Below, piece by piece: positions 7,646 to 16,069 of a DNA stretch of 64,000 nucleotides. Source of the DNA: an uncultured Fidelibacterota bacterium. GTDB lineage: Bacteria; Fidelibacterota; Marinisomatia; Marinisomatales; Marinisomataceae. Within the stretch, counting starts at the first letter, position 1. Every line of letters begins with the position of its first letter. The notes under the pieces are model-generated. The model saw only the letters and a program-made list of their open reading frames with translations, made no database searches and was not told the origin of the DNA. The translations under genes were made by a program, and so were the position numbers. The stretch is taken from positions 1 to 64,000 of the forward strand of contig CACHCR010000002.1 of assembly GCA_902578385.1 (NCBI GenBank), in the 5' to 3' direction.

Positions 7646-10333
7646 TTAGTAGTTGATAGTTACCCCAAAATTAAATTGTTTTGGAGCACCCATACGAACT
7701 CTTAGGTTTGCAACGTCTCCAGAACCATCATAAGCATCTACAAAGTCACCGATGTATAATTCATCAGTCATATTGAACACAGAGTAATTAAATGTTACGT
7801 CTTTGTCCATAATCTCTGTACCATAACTTAACTGTAAGTTATAGATGGTTTTTCTTTCAGTTTCATAAGCATCATCAGCAAAAGTATTACCTTCACCAAG
7901 TAAGAATGCTAAGTCCTGAATAGCGCCATCATAACCCCATCTTGGGTACTGTCTAGCAAATGATTCAGCTTCAACAGATGCTTTTAATCTATTAAAGAAA
8001 CCAGTTACCATTAATACAGTTTGTGATTGTGGAGCACCTGAAATCATAACATCTTTTACGTATAGATCAAAAGTTTCAGAACTAGTTCCGTCACCTTCAA
8101 TTTCGTTCCAAGTGTATGATAAGTCTTCAGTAAATCTCCAATCACTTTCATGACCTCTAATATCAAGTCTCAATACTGGAATCGGCTGATATGCAATAGA
8201 GTATTCTAACCCTTGGTGCAATTCGCTCAATCCAGTAATGCTGAAGAATGATTCAACACCATTTAAGTCTTCAGAAGTACCACTTTGAGCTCTATCAGAC
8301 CAAAGCGCATAGTAGTAATTCATACTACCAGCCCACTGACCATTAAGAGACTTAAATCTAGTACCTACATCAAACCATGTTGCGGTCTCATTCTCGAAGC
8401 CTTCGTTCTTAATCATATTTACATCATCAATTAGTTTATCTAATGATGGTGTCATAGCAGAGTAACTAACGTTACCAAATAGTTGCCATGTGTCGTTTAA
8501 AGCACGACTTCCACCAACTTTCATTTGATATCCTAACTCAGCATCAGCTTCAATTTTTAAGTTGTCAAGCGTGAAATGATCTTGTGCTGTGTAGCTAGCA
8601 GTTGTAGCACCGAACATTGCAAAAGCATTTGTTCCTGCACCGTCATCATAATTTGCTTGAACATACCCACCTAACCAGTCAACAGTATTAGTGTTGTCAT
8701 AGTATAGTTTGTCACCAAGTGTTCTATGTCTTTGTTCTTCTGACCAGTTTGGATTAGATGTGTTGTAGAAGAAGTCACCACCTAGCAAGTCATAAACTTG
8801 ACGATAGTGCTCAACTTTAGCAGTTCTCATATCTAGACCTAAAGTCATAGATACAGTGTCGCTCATTTCTTTTTCCATTTTGGACATAATACCATAGGTA
8901 TACTGGTTATTTCTACTACCTCTTAGGACACCTCTGGATTCATAGCCGTAGCCATCTTTCCATTGAGCATCAGACATATTACGTGCAATTGTTGCATCGT
9001 AATCTCTGTACCCGTCACCCCAAAGGATAGAACCAGCAGAACCAGAACCACCACCTTCACCACCTGAGTAGTAGAAAGAAGTAGCCATAGTAGTTGAATC
9101 ATCAAGATTCGCATACCAGTTCAACTGAACTATTGGTTTGTGGAAATAATTATTTCTTTCATTAATCATTGTTGTTGAGCGTTGATCTCTAACTTTATAA
9201 TTCCAGCCATCAAATGGTACCCAACTAGCTACAGCTCTCTTACCAGTGTAAGGAGTTTCTAGGTAGTCAGCTCTAGGATTATAATCAAGACCATACTCTG
9301 TTCTTAGATCTTCTTCAGCAACACCCATTTCAAGTGCTAATTCATGACTGTAGTTTGAAATACGATTATTCCAAAAGTTTTGTCCATGAAACTGAGGAGA
9401 ACCTAATGCGATAAACTCTAAACGATTATCATTATTAACTGAGTATGATGCATTAAAGTAGTAAGACCAAGCATCTGAATAAGTACCTCTAGCAAACAAT
9501 TTATCAGCAGTTCTTCTTGAAGCTGACATCATCATTGCTAGTTTACCATCCATCATTAAGCCAGTATTTACAGTAACAGCAGTTTTTGTATACTGATGTT
9601 CACCGGCTTCTTGTTTTAATACAACGCCTGGCTCAGTTGATGCAGGTGCACTCATAAAGTTCACCACACCACCTAAACTTGGTGTTGCAAGATTAACGGA
9701 ACCTGCTCCTCTTTGAACCTGAACAACAGATGCAACATCAGCAAGTACACTCCAGTTAGAGAAGTATAAATTACCGTTTTCCATGTCATTCATAGGAACA
9801 CCGTTAATTAGGTATGATGTGTAACGATCGTCAAAACCACGAACGTAAACATTTTCATCATCCCAACCACCACCATTTTCAACGTAAACGTTTGGTAGGG
9901 TTGATAGAGCTTTTGGCAATCCACGACCACCTAATCTGAAATCAATTTCAGCTTTGGTGTATTCATTAAATGGGATTGCTGAGGTGTTGTCTACACGTTC
10001 AGCAAGTACTTCAACACCGCCTAACGCGACGGATGCTGATTCTAGTGTAAAGTTTGCAGATGCGTTAGAACCTGAAACACGTACACTTGCACTTGAAGAT
10101 TTGTAACCTACAACACTGGCAGTTACTGTGTAGCTACCATCAGGAACATTAATAGAATAACCACCGCTTAAAGTAGCAGCAGCACCTAATGTTGTTCCTT
10201 CAACCACAACATTTGCCCCTGGTAAAGCATTACCATCTGCGTCTGAAACAGACCCAGAGATAGTACCTTGACCAAAGAGAGCGCCAGAAATCATAATGAT
10301 TCCAACTAGCGCACCAAGAATCGAACGATTCAT
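7646..10333 (-). CDS. TonB-dependent outer-membrane receptor with carboxypeptidase-regulatory-like domain
   Basis: The 895-residue protein has a signal peptide (MNRSILGALVGIIMISG, cleavage near FGQ), then a CarboxypepD_reg-like beta domain (about residues 22-105 with GTISGSVSDADGNALPGANV), a plug domain (VYVRGFDDRY, INGVPMND, VVQVQRGAGS, GGVVNFMS) and a large beta-barrel ending in an aromatic residue (FNFGVTINY). It should import a substrate across the outer membrane using TonB-ExbBD energy. No substrate is evident; no SusD partner is adjacent. I chose the ATG at 10333 because AAGGAG lies six bases upstream; a longer frame starts ten codons earlier. The gene is visibly richer in G+C than its neighbours, as expected for high expression. 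Confidence 0.92.
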   Translation of the reverse strand: MNRSILGALVGIIMISGALFGQGTISGSVSDADGNALPGANVVVEGTTLGAAATLSGGYSINVPDGSYTVTASVVGYKSSSASVRVSGSNASANFTLESASVALGGVEVLAERVDNTSAIPFNEYTKAEIDFRLGGRGLPKALSTLPNVYVENGGGWDDENVYVRGFDDRYTSYLINGVPMNDMENGNLYFSNWSVLADVASVVQVQRGAGSVNLATPSLGGVVNFMSAPASTEPGVVLKQEAGEHQYTKTAVTVNTGLMMDGKLAMMMSASRRTADKLFARGTYSDAWSYYFNASYSVNNDNRLEFIALGSPQFHGQNFWNNRISNYSHELALEMGVAEEDLRTEYGLDYNPRADYLETPYTGKRAVASWVPFDGWNYKVRDQRSTTMINERNNYFHKPIVQLNWYANLDDSTTMATSFYYSGGEGGGSGSAGSILWGDGYRDYDATIARNMSDAQWKDGYGYESRGVLRGSRNNQYTYGIMSKMEKEMSDTVSMTLGLDMRTAKVEHYRQVYDLLGGDFFYNTSNPNWSEEQRHRTLGDKLYYDNTNTVDWLGGYVQANYDDGAGTNAFAMFGATTASYTAQDHFTLDNLKIEADAELGYQMKVGGSRALNDTWQLFGNVSYSAMTPSLDKLIDDVNMIKNEGFENETATWFDVGTRFKSLNGQWAGSMNYYYALWSDRAQSGTSEDLNGVESFFSITGLSELHQGLEYSIAYQPIPVLRLDIRGHESDWRFTEDLSYTWNEIEGDGTSSETFDLYVKDVMISGAPQSQTVLMVTGFFNRLKASVEAESFARQYPRWGYDGAIQDLAFLLGEGNTFADDAYETERKTIYNLQLSYGTEIMDKDVTFNYSVFNMTDELYIGDFVDAYDGSGDVANLRVRMGAPKQFNFGVTINY

Positions 10334-10339
10334 AGTTAA

Positions 10340-10345
10340 CTCCTT
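10340..10345 (-). promoter_or_regulatory. Strong ribosome binding site of the TonB receptor gene
   Basis: On the minus strand AAGGAG is followed by six bases (TTAACT) and ATG at 10333. It is one of the best Shine-Dalgarno matches in the window and decides the start over the ATG at 10363. Confidence 0.8.
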
Positions 10346-10381
10346 TTTCTCGGTTATCTTCATATATTAATATATTAACTT

Positions 10382-10401
10382 AGGATACACGCGAGTATCC
10401 T
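10382..10401 (-). promoter_or_regulatory. Hairpin at the predicted 5' end of the TonB receptor mRNA
   Basis: Seven-base arms AGGATAC (10382-10388) and GTATCCT (10395-10401) enclose six bases whose core is CGCG. It lies just downstream of the promoter-like element at 10405-10436, so the transcript would start at or within a base or two of the stem. A 5'-terminal stem-loop of this kind commonly protects abundant outer-membrane protein mRNAs; an operator palindrome is the alternative reading. Confidence 0.45.
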
Positions 10402-10404
10402 TCG

Positions 10405-10436
10405 CAAATATCACCTTTTTATCTTAAAAATCCAAA
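10405..10436 (-). promoter_or_regulatory. FCB-type promoter (TTTG-N20-GATATTTG) for the TonB receptor
   Basis: On the minus strand TTTG (10436-10433) is followed by exactly 20 bases and GATATTTG (10412-10405). This differs by one base from the Bacteroidetes housekeeping consensus TTTG-N19/21-TAnnTTTG. The start of transcription would fall near 10398-10400, giving a leader of about 65 bases that carries the hairpin and the strong ribosome binding site. Confidence 0.5.
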
Positions 10437-10487
10437 CGATTATTATTAATGTATAATATTGTTATATCAAAACTCAATTGAAAATTA

Positions 10488-10495
10488 TATATTTG
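10488..10495 (+). promoter_or_regulatory. Candidate -7 element TATATTTG upstream of the epimerase gene
   Basis: TATATTTG matches TAnnTTTG exactly and ends seven bases before the ATG at 10503. If used, the transcript would be leaderless or nearly so. No TTG is found at the proper upstream distance, so the call is weak. Confidence 0.3.
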
Positions 10496-10502
10496 CATTA
10501 AT

Positions 10503-11402
10503 ATGAGATATGTAGTAACAGGTGGAGCTGGTTTTATTGGAAGTAATTTAGTTGACGAGCTAGTTAAAAATGGGCACGACATTCACATTATTGACAATTT
10601 TTCTTCTGGTAAAAAAGAAAATTGCAATTCTAAAGCTGAAGTGCATTCTCTTGATATTTCCGAATGTAAAAATTTAAAACAAATGAGCGAAGTTTTAAAT
10701 GGATGCGATGCAGTATTTCATTGTGCGGCAAGTGCAAGAGTTCAACCTTCTATTGCAGACCCAATTAATTATGAAAAAAATAACACAATTGGTCTAATTA
10801 ATATTTTAAAAACCGCCGTTGATTCAAATGTTAGACGATTTGTATACAGCGCTTCATCTTCAGCTTATGGTCCAACAGATCAATTACCATCTTATGAAAA
10901 TGATCCAGTTAATCCAATATCTCCCTATGCAGCTCAAAAATATTATGGAGAGATTACTTGTAGAATGTTTTCTGAAGTATACAATATTGAGACAGTTTCT
11001 TTGAGATACTTTAATGTTTTTGGAGAAAGACAGAATTTGGGAGGCGCTTATGCAACCGTAATAGGGATTTTCTTAAATCAGCTTTCTAAAAATATTCCTT
11101 TAACAGTAAATGGAGATGGAAAACAAAGAAGAGACTTTACTTATGTTGGTGATGTGGTTAATGCTAATATTTTAGCTTGTAATTCTCCCAATGTCGGGAA
11201 AGGTGAAATATTAAATATTGGTAGTGGTAAAAATATTTCAATTTATACTGTTGCAAAAATGTTAAGTAATTCAATAGAATTCAAAAAAGCTTTAAAAGAG
11301 CCATTTGCTAATTTAGCTTCTATTGAAAAAGCAAAAAAATTATTAGATTGGGAACCTCAAACAAGCTTAGAAAGTTGGATAGAGAGAAATAAAAATGTGT
11401 AA
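10503..11402 (+). CDS. NAD-dependent sugar-nucleotide epimerase (UDP-glucose 4-epimerase-like SDR)
   Basis: The 299-residue extended-SDR protein starts with the NAD-binding TGGAGFIGSNLVDEL motif (residues 5-19), has IIDNFSSGKKEN after the second strand, SASSSAYG with the catalytic Ser, YAAQK (YxxxK) and the RYFNVFGERQ motif. These are hallmarks of GalE-type epimerases acting on UDP- or dTDP-sugars; the exact substrate is not readable. Its last eight bases overlap the next SDR gene, so the two enzymes likely act in one pathway feeding surface polysaccharide. Confidence 0.82.
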   Translation: MRYVVTGGAGFIGSNLVDELVKNGHDIHIIDNFSSGKKENCNSKAEVHSLDISECKNLKQMSEVLNGCDAVFHCAASARVQPSIADPINYEKNNTIGLINILKTAVDSNVRRFVYSASSSAYGPTDQLPSYENDPVNPISPYAAQKYYGEITCRMFSEVYNIETVSLRYFNVFGERQNLGGAYATVIGIFLNQLSKNIPLTVNGDGKQRRDFTYVGDVVNANILACNSPNVGKGEILNIGSGKNISIYTVAKMLSNSIEFKKALKEPFANLASIEKAKKLLDWEPQTSLESWIERNKNV

Positions 11403-12420
11403 AAAAATTTTAATAACGGGGGGAGCAGGTTTTATAGCTCATCATGTAATTGATAAAATTTTATCAACAACAGATTGGGAAATTATTACTCTTGATAGAT
11501 TAGATTTTAGTGGAAATTTAAATAGATTAAAAGAGGTAGTATCTTCTTACCCAGAAAGCGAGCAAAAAAGAGTAAGAGTAATTCATCATGACCTTAAAGC
11601 AGAGCTTAACCCTGAATTATGTGCTACAATAGGCAAAGTAGATTTTATAAGTCATTTGGCTGCTGGATCTCATGTAGACAGATCGATTACTTATCCACTA
11701 GAATTTGTAATGGATAATGTTGTTGGGACAGCCAATATTTTAGATTATGCTAGAAAAATTGATGGACTAGAACGATTTGCTTATTTCAGTACCGATGAGG
11801 TTTTTGGACCTGCCCCTCCTGGGATTTACTATAAAGAAAATGATAGATACAATTCGACTAATCCATATTCTGCAACAAAAGCAGGAGCAGAAGAGCTGGT
11901 TGTTGCCTTTGAAAATACGTATGGTTTGCCAGCAATTATTACACATACAATGAATGTTTTTGGTGAAAGACAAAATGCTGAAAAATATATACCCATGGTT
12001 ATTAAAAAAGTCAGAGATAATGAGTTGGTGACTGTTCATGCAAACGCTGAAAAAACTGTTGCAGGTTCTAGGCATTATATTCATGCTGAAGACGTATCAA
12101 ATGCTTTACTTTTTTTGTTGAATTATGATATTTCTAATATGTCTCCAGATTCTACTGGAGCAAAATGTCAGAAATTCAATATAGTAGGCAAAGATGAAAT
12201 TGACAATCTGGAGCTCGCTCAATTTATTGCAAAAGTTCAAAACAAGGATTTAAACTACGAAATGGTGGATTTTCATTCACAAAGACCTGGTCACGATTTA
12301 AGATATAGTTTAGATGGAAGTAAAATGGCAGAAATGGGATGGACTCCAAAGTCAGCATATGAGCAATTAGAAACGACAATTAATTGGACTTTAAAAAATG
12401 ATAGATGGCTATCTATATAA
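11395..12420 (+). CDS. dTDP-glucose 4,6-dehydratase-like SDR
   Basis: The 341-residue extended SDR has TGGAGFIAHHVIDKI for NAD binding, LDRLDFSGNLNRL, HLAAGSHVDRSI, STDEVFG with the Asp-Glu pair that defines 4,6-dehydratases, YSATK (YxxxK) and NVFGERQ. It is therefore more RmlB-like than epimerase-like and probably makes a 4-keto-6-deoxy sugar nucleotide. It overlaps the upstream epimerase gene and precedes the polysaccharide export gene by 39 bases. The remaining dTDP-rhamnose genes (rmlA, rmlC, rmlD) are not in the window, so the end product stays open. Confidence 0.8.
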   Translation: MCKKILITGGAGFIAHHVIDKILSTTDWEIITLDRLDFSGNLNRLKEVVSSYPESEQKRVRVIHHDLKAELNPELCATIGKVDFISHLAAGSHVDRSITYPLEFVMDNVVGTANILDYARKIDGLERFAYFSTDEVFGPAPPGIYYKENDRYNSTNPYSATKAGAEELVVAFENTYGLPAIITHTMNVFGERQNAEKYIPMVIKKVRDNELVTVHANAEKTVAGSRHYIHAEDVSNALLFLLNYDISNMSPDSTGAKCQKFNIVGKDEIDNLELAQFIAKVQNKDLNYEMVDFHSQRPGHDLRYSLDGSKMAEMGWTPKSAYEQLETTINWTLKNDRWLSI

Positions 12421-12459
12421 TTTATTTGTTAAGACTATTTTTCAAACTAAATTGACAAC

Positions 12460-14370
12460 ATGAAACTTGCTATTATTATTACCGTTCTTTCCCATAGTTT
12501 TTTGTTTTCACAAGTCTCAATTACTGATATTAATAGAATTGGAAACGAACAATTAGATGAAATTAGAAAAGAACTCCAAAATGCACCCGAAAAAAATTCA
12601 AAATTTGATGTTGATGATGTTGAAGATATTGAGTCAACCGCTGTAACTATTGAACAGAAAGAACTTGAGCTGATTAATGAAGAATATTATGGGTACAATT
12701 ATTTTAAATCAGAAATAAATTTTTTTGATAATGTTCCAACTCCATCAGAGTTTAAATTAGGTGCTGGAGACGAAATTATTATTTCGCTATGGGGAGATAC
12801 TAATTTGAGAGAGCAATTCATAATAAATAAAGAAGGCTTAATTTATTATGAAAACATCGGTTTTATTAATCTTTCAAATAAAACAATCAAAGATGCTGAG
12901 AATTTATTAGTAAAAGAGCTTTCTAAAATTTACTCTACCTTAAAGGACATAAATAATCCAACAAAATTAATGGTTGAGCTTGGGAAGCTTAAATCTTTAA
13001 ATATATATTTTTCTGGTGAAGTTTCTAAACCTGGAATTCAACTAGTTCACCCTTTTTCAGATATTCTTACTGCAATAACTCAAGCAGGTGGAGTAAATAC
13101 AGAAGGATCATTAAGAAATATTAAGTTAATTAGAGACAATAATACCATAGCTGTAATTGATTTCTACTCTTTTTTTATTAAAGGCTCAAATGAGTTTTCT
13201 GATTTTCGTTTAATTGATGGAGATACAATTCATATTCCACCTATAAAAAATAGAGTTGAAATTCAAGGATCAGTCTTAAGACCAGGTTATTATGAATTAT
13301 TAGAGGGCGATAGTCTTAATGACCTAATTAATTATGCAGCTGGCTTAAAAGCTAAAGCTTCATCAATTATTTCATTGGATACAGTTATCCCGTTTGAAAA
13401 TCGTACATCCCAAGATAATATAATTTCAAGTCTGAATATTGATTTAAATGCTACTAATGAAATTACATTAAATAACGGCGATAAAGTTCTAGTTAGAGAA
13501 ATTGGTGAATCAAATTCTAAAGTTGAGATTTACGGTAGAGTTAAAGTGCCTGGAATATATTCTTCAATAAATATGACATTGAAAGATATTCTAGATTTTG
13601 CTGGGGGTTTTGATGATCCAGTTTTCAGAAAAACTATTAGACAAGATGAAATTATTATTCTTAGAAAAGATGAGAATCAGTTTTATAGCCAAGAGATAAA
13701 ATCTACATATGCTGATGCTGATAAAATTGATTTAAATATTAATGATAAAATATTTGTATATGAAAGTACTAACTATAGAAATAGCCCCACTTATCGTGTT
13801 GAGGGAGAGGTAAATAAGCCTGGTACTTATCCACTAAAAAAAGGTATTACAGTGGAAAAAGCTCTAAGTCTAGCTGGAGGTCTTACAGAATTATCAACAA
13901 TCAATAATATTATAATTAGTCAAGAATTTACAGAAATAGATGAAACGGATGTTGAATTTACAGAAATTAAAAATGTGGCTAACTTTGATTTAGACTTTGA
14001 ATTGAGTTCAAACTCCGTAATCAAAGCATTGCCATATGAAAACGTTGTTAGTGTTGAAGGAAATGTATATAACCCTGGATTAGTAGCATTCACTAGAGGG
14101 ATTACAATGACAGATGCTATCATTCAAGCTGGTGGCTATAAACCTAATAGTATGAAAAATAGAGCTTATGTTAAAAAAGCAAATGGTGAAGTAAGTAAAG
14201 CAAATATTTTTCTTGGTAGATTAAAAAGATTAAACCCAGGTGATACGGTATTTGTGCCAGTTGATCCTGATCCTGATGAATTTGATATAACAACATTTAT
14301 TGCAGATTTATCAACTACACTTGCTAATATTGCTGCAATCCTTTTAATTGTAGACAATCAAAACGACTAA
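12460..14370 (+). CDS. Outer-membrane polysaccharide export protein with five SLBB repeats (Wza-like)
   Basis: The 636-residue protein begins with a signal peptide (MKLAIIITVLSHSFLFSQ). A Poly_export domain follows (FKLGAGDEIIISLWGD, about residues 98-185). Then come five SLBB-type units, each beginning with a G-x-V-x-x-P-G turn: GEVSKPG (about 185), GSVLRPG (270), GRVKVPG (358), GEVNKPG (448) and GNVYNPG (533), spaced 85-90 residues. A hydrophobic C-terminal helix (IADLSTTLANIAAILLIV) ends the chain. Wza-family proteins form the outer-membrane channel for capsule or exopolysaccharide. There is no lipobox Cys, unlike E. coli Wza. The Wzz-like partner is at 37624. Confidence 0.87.
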   Translation: MKLAIIITVLSHSFLFSQVSITDINRIGNEQLDEIRKELQNAPEKNSKFDVDDVEDIESTAVTIEQKELELINEEYYGYNYFKSEINFFDNVPTPSEFKLGAGDEIIISLWGDTNLREQFIINKEGLIYYENIGFINLSNKTIKDAENLLVKELSKIYSTLKDINNPTKLMVELGKLKSLNIYFSGEVSKPGIQLVHPFSDILTAITQAGGVNTEGSLRNIKLIRDNNTIAVIDFYSFFIKGSNEFSDFRLIDGDTIHIPPIKNRVEIQGSVLRPGYYELLEGDSLNDLINYAAGLKAKASSIISLDTVIPFENRTSQDNIISSLNIDLNATNEITLNNGDKVLVREIGESNSKVEIYGRVKVPGIYSSINMTLKDILDFAGGFDDPVFRKTIRQDEIIILRKDENQFYSQEIKSTYADADKIDLNINDKIFVYESTNYRNSPTYRVEGEVNKPGTYPLKKGITVEKALSLAGGLTELSTINNIIISQEFTEIDETDVEFTEIKNVANFDLDFELSSNSVIKALPYENVVSVEGNVYNPGLVAFTRGITMTDAIIQAGGYKPNSMKNRAYVKKANGEVSKANIFLGRLKRLNPGDTVFVPVDPDPDEFDITTFIADLSTTLANIAAILLIVDNQND

Positions 14371-14375
14371 TCATA

Positions 14376-15116
14376 ATGAAACTAATTCTTCTCCGTCATG
14401 GTGAAAGCAAGTGGAATTTAGAAAATAGATTCACTGGGTGGACGGATATCGCACTTACTTCTTCAGGTATAGAAGAAGCTTCATTTTCTGGAAAACAATT
14501 ATTAAAAAAAAACATAAAAATTGTTAGCGTTTATACTTCTTTGCTTAAGAGGGCTATTGAGACTGCCAATATAGTCTCAGAAATAATCAAATTTCCAAAA
14601 CAAAATATTAAATTGGATTGGCGTTTAAATGAAAGACACTATGGATCATTACAGGGGTTAAATAAGTCCGAAACAGCTGCAAAATTTGGTGAACAACAAG
14701 TCCTTTTGTGGAGAAGAAGTTATGATATTCCACCTCCATCTTTAGATGAAAATGATGAAAGACATCCAAGATTTTATAAGAAATTTCAGGATATTGGAGA
14801 AAATCTTCCAATTGGTGAAAGCTTAAAGGATGTAATTGATAGGCTGAATCCATTCTTAAAAGATTATTTTAATTTTATTAAAAACCGTCCGGGGAATCAT
14901 CTATTAGTTGCTCATAGTAATTCTTTAAGAGCCATAGTTAAACTACTTGATAACCTATCCGAAGAGGAAATTATATCAGTAAATATTCCAACTGGCGTGC
15001 CGCTAGTTTATTCACTTGATAATAATTTAAATGTTATTAAAAAGGAATACTTAATAGATGAAGCTAAATTAAAAGAAAAACAAAACATAGTTGCAAATCA
15101 AGGTAAAGCAAAATGA
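14376..15116 (+). CDS. gpmA: 2,3-bisphosphoglycerate-dependent phosphoglycerate mutase
   Basis: This 246-residue glycolytic enzyme interconverts 3- and 2-phosphoglycerate through a phosphohistidine. It shows LILLRHGESKWNLENRFTGW at the N-terminus with the catalytic His, NERHYGSLQGLNKSE with the acid/base Glu, WRRSYDIPPP and VAHSNSLRAIVK with the second His (the usual GNS here is SNS). Length and motif order are those of GpmA rather than of a generic histidine phosphatase. It begins five bases after the export gene and overlaps hldE1 by four bases, an unexpected place for a glycolytic gene. Confidence 0.92.
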   Translation: MKLILLRHGESKWNLENRFTGWTDIALTSSGIEEASFSGKQLLKKNIKIVSVYTSLLKRAIETANIVSEIIKFPKQNIKLDWRLNERHYGSLQGLNKSETAAKFGEQQVLLWRRSYDIPPPSLDENDERHPRFYKKFQDIGENLPIGESLKDVIDRLNPFLKDYFNFIKNRPGNHLLVAHSNSLRAIVKLLDNLSEEEIISVNIPTGVPLVYSLDNNLNVIKKEYLIDEAKLKEKQNIVANQGKAK

Positions 15117-16069
15117 ATCTAGACTTTTCAGACATTAAAGTTTTAGTAATTGGTGATTTTATGATAGATCATTATATCATGGGAGAATCAAATAGGATGT
15201 CCCCAGAGGCCCCCGTACCTGTTGTTGTTCCAAAAGAGGAATTTTCAATTCCTGGAGGAGCAGGAAATGTCGCCATGAATTTAAAGTTAATGGGTGCAGA
15301 TGTAACATGCGTAGGTTGTATTGGAAATGATATTTGGGGAGAAAAATTACTTTCAATCTTAAAAAATGAAGGTATTAACACAGAAAGAATAGAGATAATT
15401 GATGACCATCCTACTACATTAAAACAAAGAATTTATTCTGACGGTAAACAGGTTGCTAGATTAGATACAGAAAAGATAATAAATTGGGAAATTGATGATT
15501 TTACTACTGATATAGCAGAAAATTATGATGTTATGATATTATCAGATTACAACAAGGGAGTTCTACATAATTCTGATTTATTTCTTACTTTAATTTCTGC
15601 TTCTCAACTTTCTCCCGATAATCGTTTAGAGACTATAATAGTAGATCCTAAAAAAGATGATTTTGATCATTATAATGGAGTGAATATTATTACTCCCAAT
15701 TTAGATGAACTTCAAAAAGCTACTAAAATGAAAATTGATGATAATGAATCAATTATCAAAGCTTGCAGAAAATTAATTGAAGAATATAGCATTGAATATG
15801 TAGTTGCAAAAAAAGGTGATAAAGGAATAACAGTTGTAGGTGAAGATAATTTTGTTAAACATATTAAACCGCATACTGTTGAAAATCCAGATGTTACAGG
15901 AGCTGGAGATACAGTGATTGCTGCTTTATCAATTGTTTATGCCAAAACTAATGATATAGAATTTTCAGCAAAATTTGCTAACGCTGCAGCTGCAATTGCT
16001 GTTGATAAAACTGGCACTGCAAGTGTTACTATTGATGAGATTAATAATTATATTAAATCATATACATGA
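15113..16069 (+). CDS. hldE1: D-beta-D-heptose 7-phosphate kinase (RfaE1/HldE kinase domain)
   Basis: The 318-residue PfkB-family sugar kinase has LVIGDFMIDHYIMGESNRMSPE at the N-terminus, which is typical of RfaE1, the GGAGNVAMNL motif, NPDVTGAGDT with the catalytic Asp, and FANAAAAIAVDKTGT near the end. It phosphorylates D-glycero-beta-D-manno-heptose 7-phosphate at O1. The nucleotidyltransferase domain found in fused HldE is absent. It overlaps gpmA and gmhA by four bases each; gmhA supplies the heptose 7-phosphate, so both belong to ADP-heptose synthesis for lipopolysaccharide core or a glycan. Confidence 0.9.
   Translation: MNLDFSDIKVLVIGDFMIDHYIMGESNRMSPEAPVPVVVPKEEFSIPGGAGNVAMNLKLMGADVTCVGCIGNDIWGEKLLSILKNEGINTERIEIIDDHPTTLKQRIYSDGKQVARLDTEKIINWEIDDFTTDIAENYDVMILSDYNKGVLHNSDLFLTLISASQLSPDNRLETIIVDPKKDDFDHYNGVNIITPNLDELQKATKMKIDDNESIIKACRKLIEEYSIEYVVAKKGDKGITVVGEDNFVKHIKPHTVENPDVTGAGDTVIAALSIVYAKTNDIEFSAKFANAAAAIAVDKTGTASVTIDEINNYIKSYT

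Noticed and set aside
11767-12084. 105-residue minus-strand open frame inside the 4,6-dehydratase-like gene
   Set aside because: It is antisense to a well-supported enzyme and its composition is that of a shadow frame.
12460-14370. DNA-level tandem repeat in the export gene
   Set aside because: The repetition is only at protein level (SLBB turns about 88 residues apart); nucleotide copies are not alike.
14376-15116. GmhB-like heptose bisphosphatase in the hldE1-gmhA operon
   Set aside because: The protein has all motifs of 2,3-bisphosphoglycerate-dependent phosphoglycerate mutase and none of the HAD motifs of GmhB.
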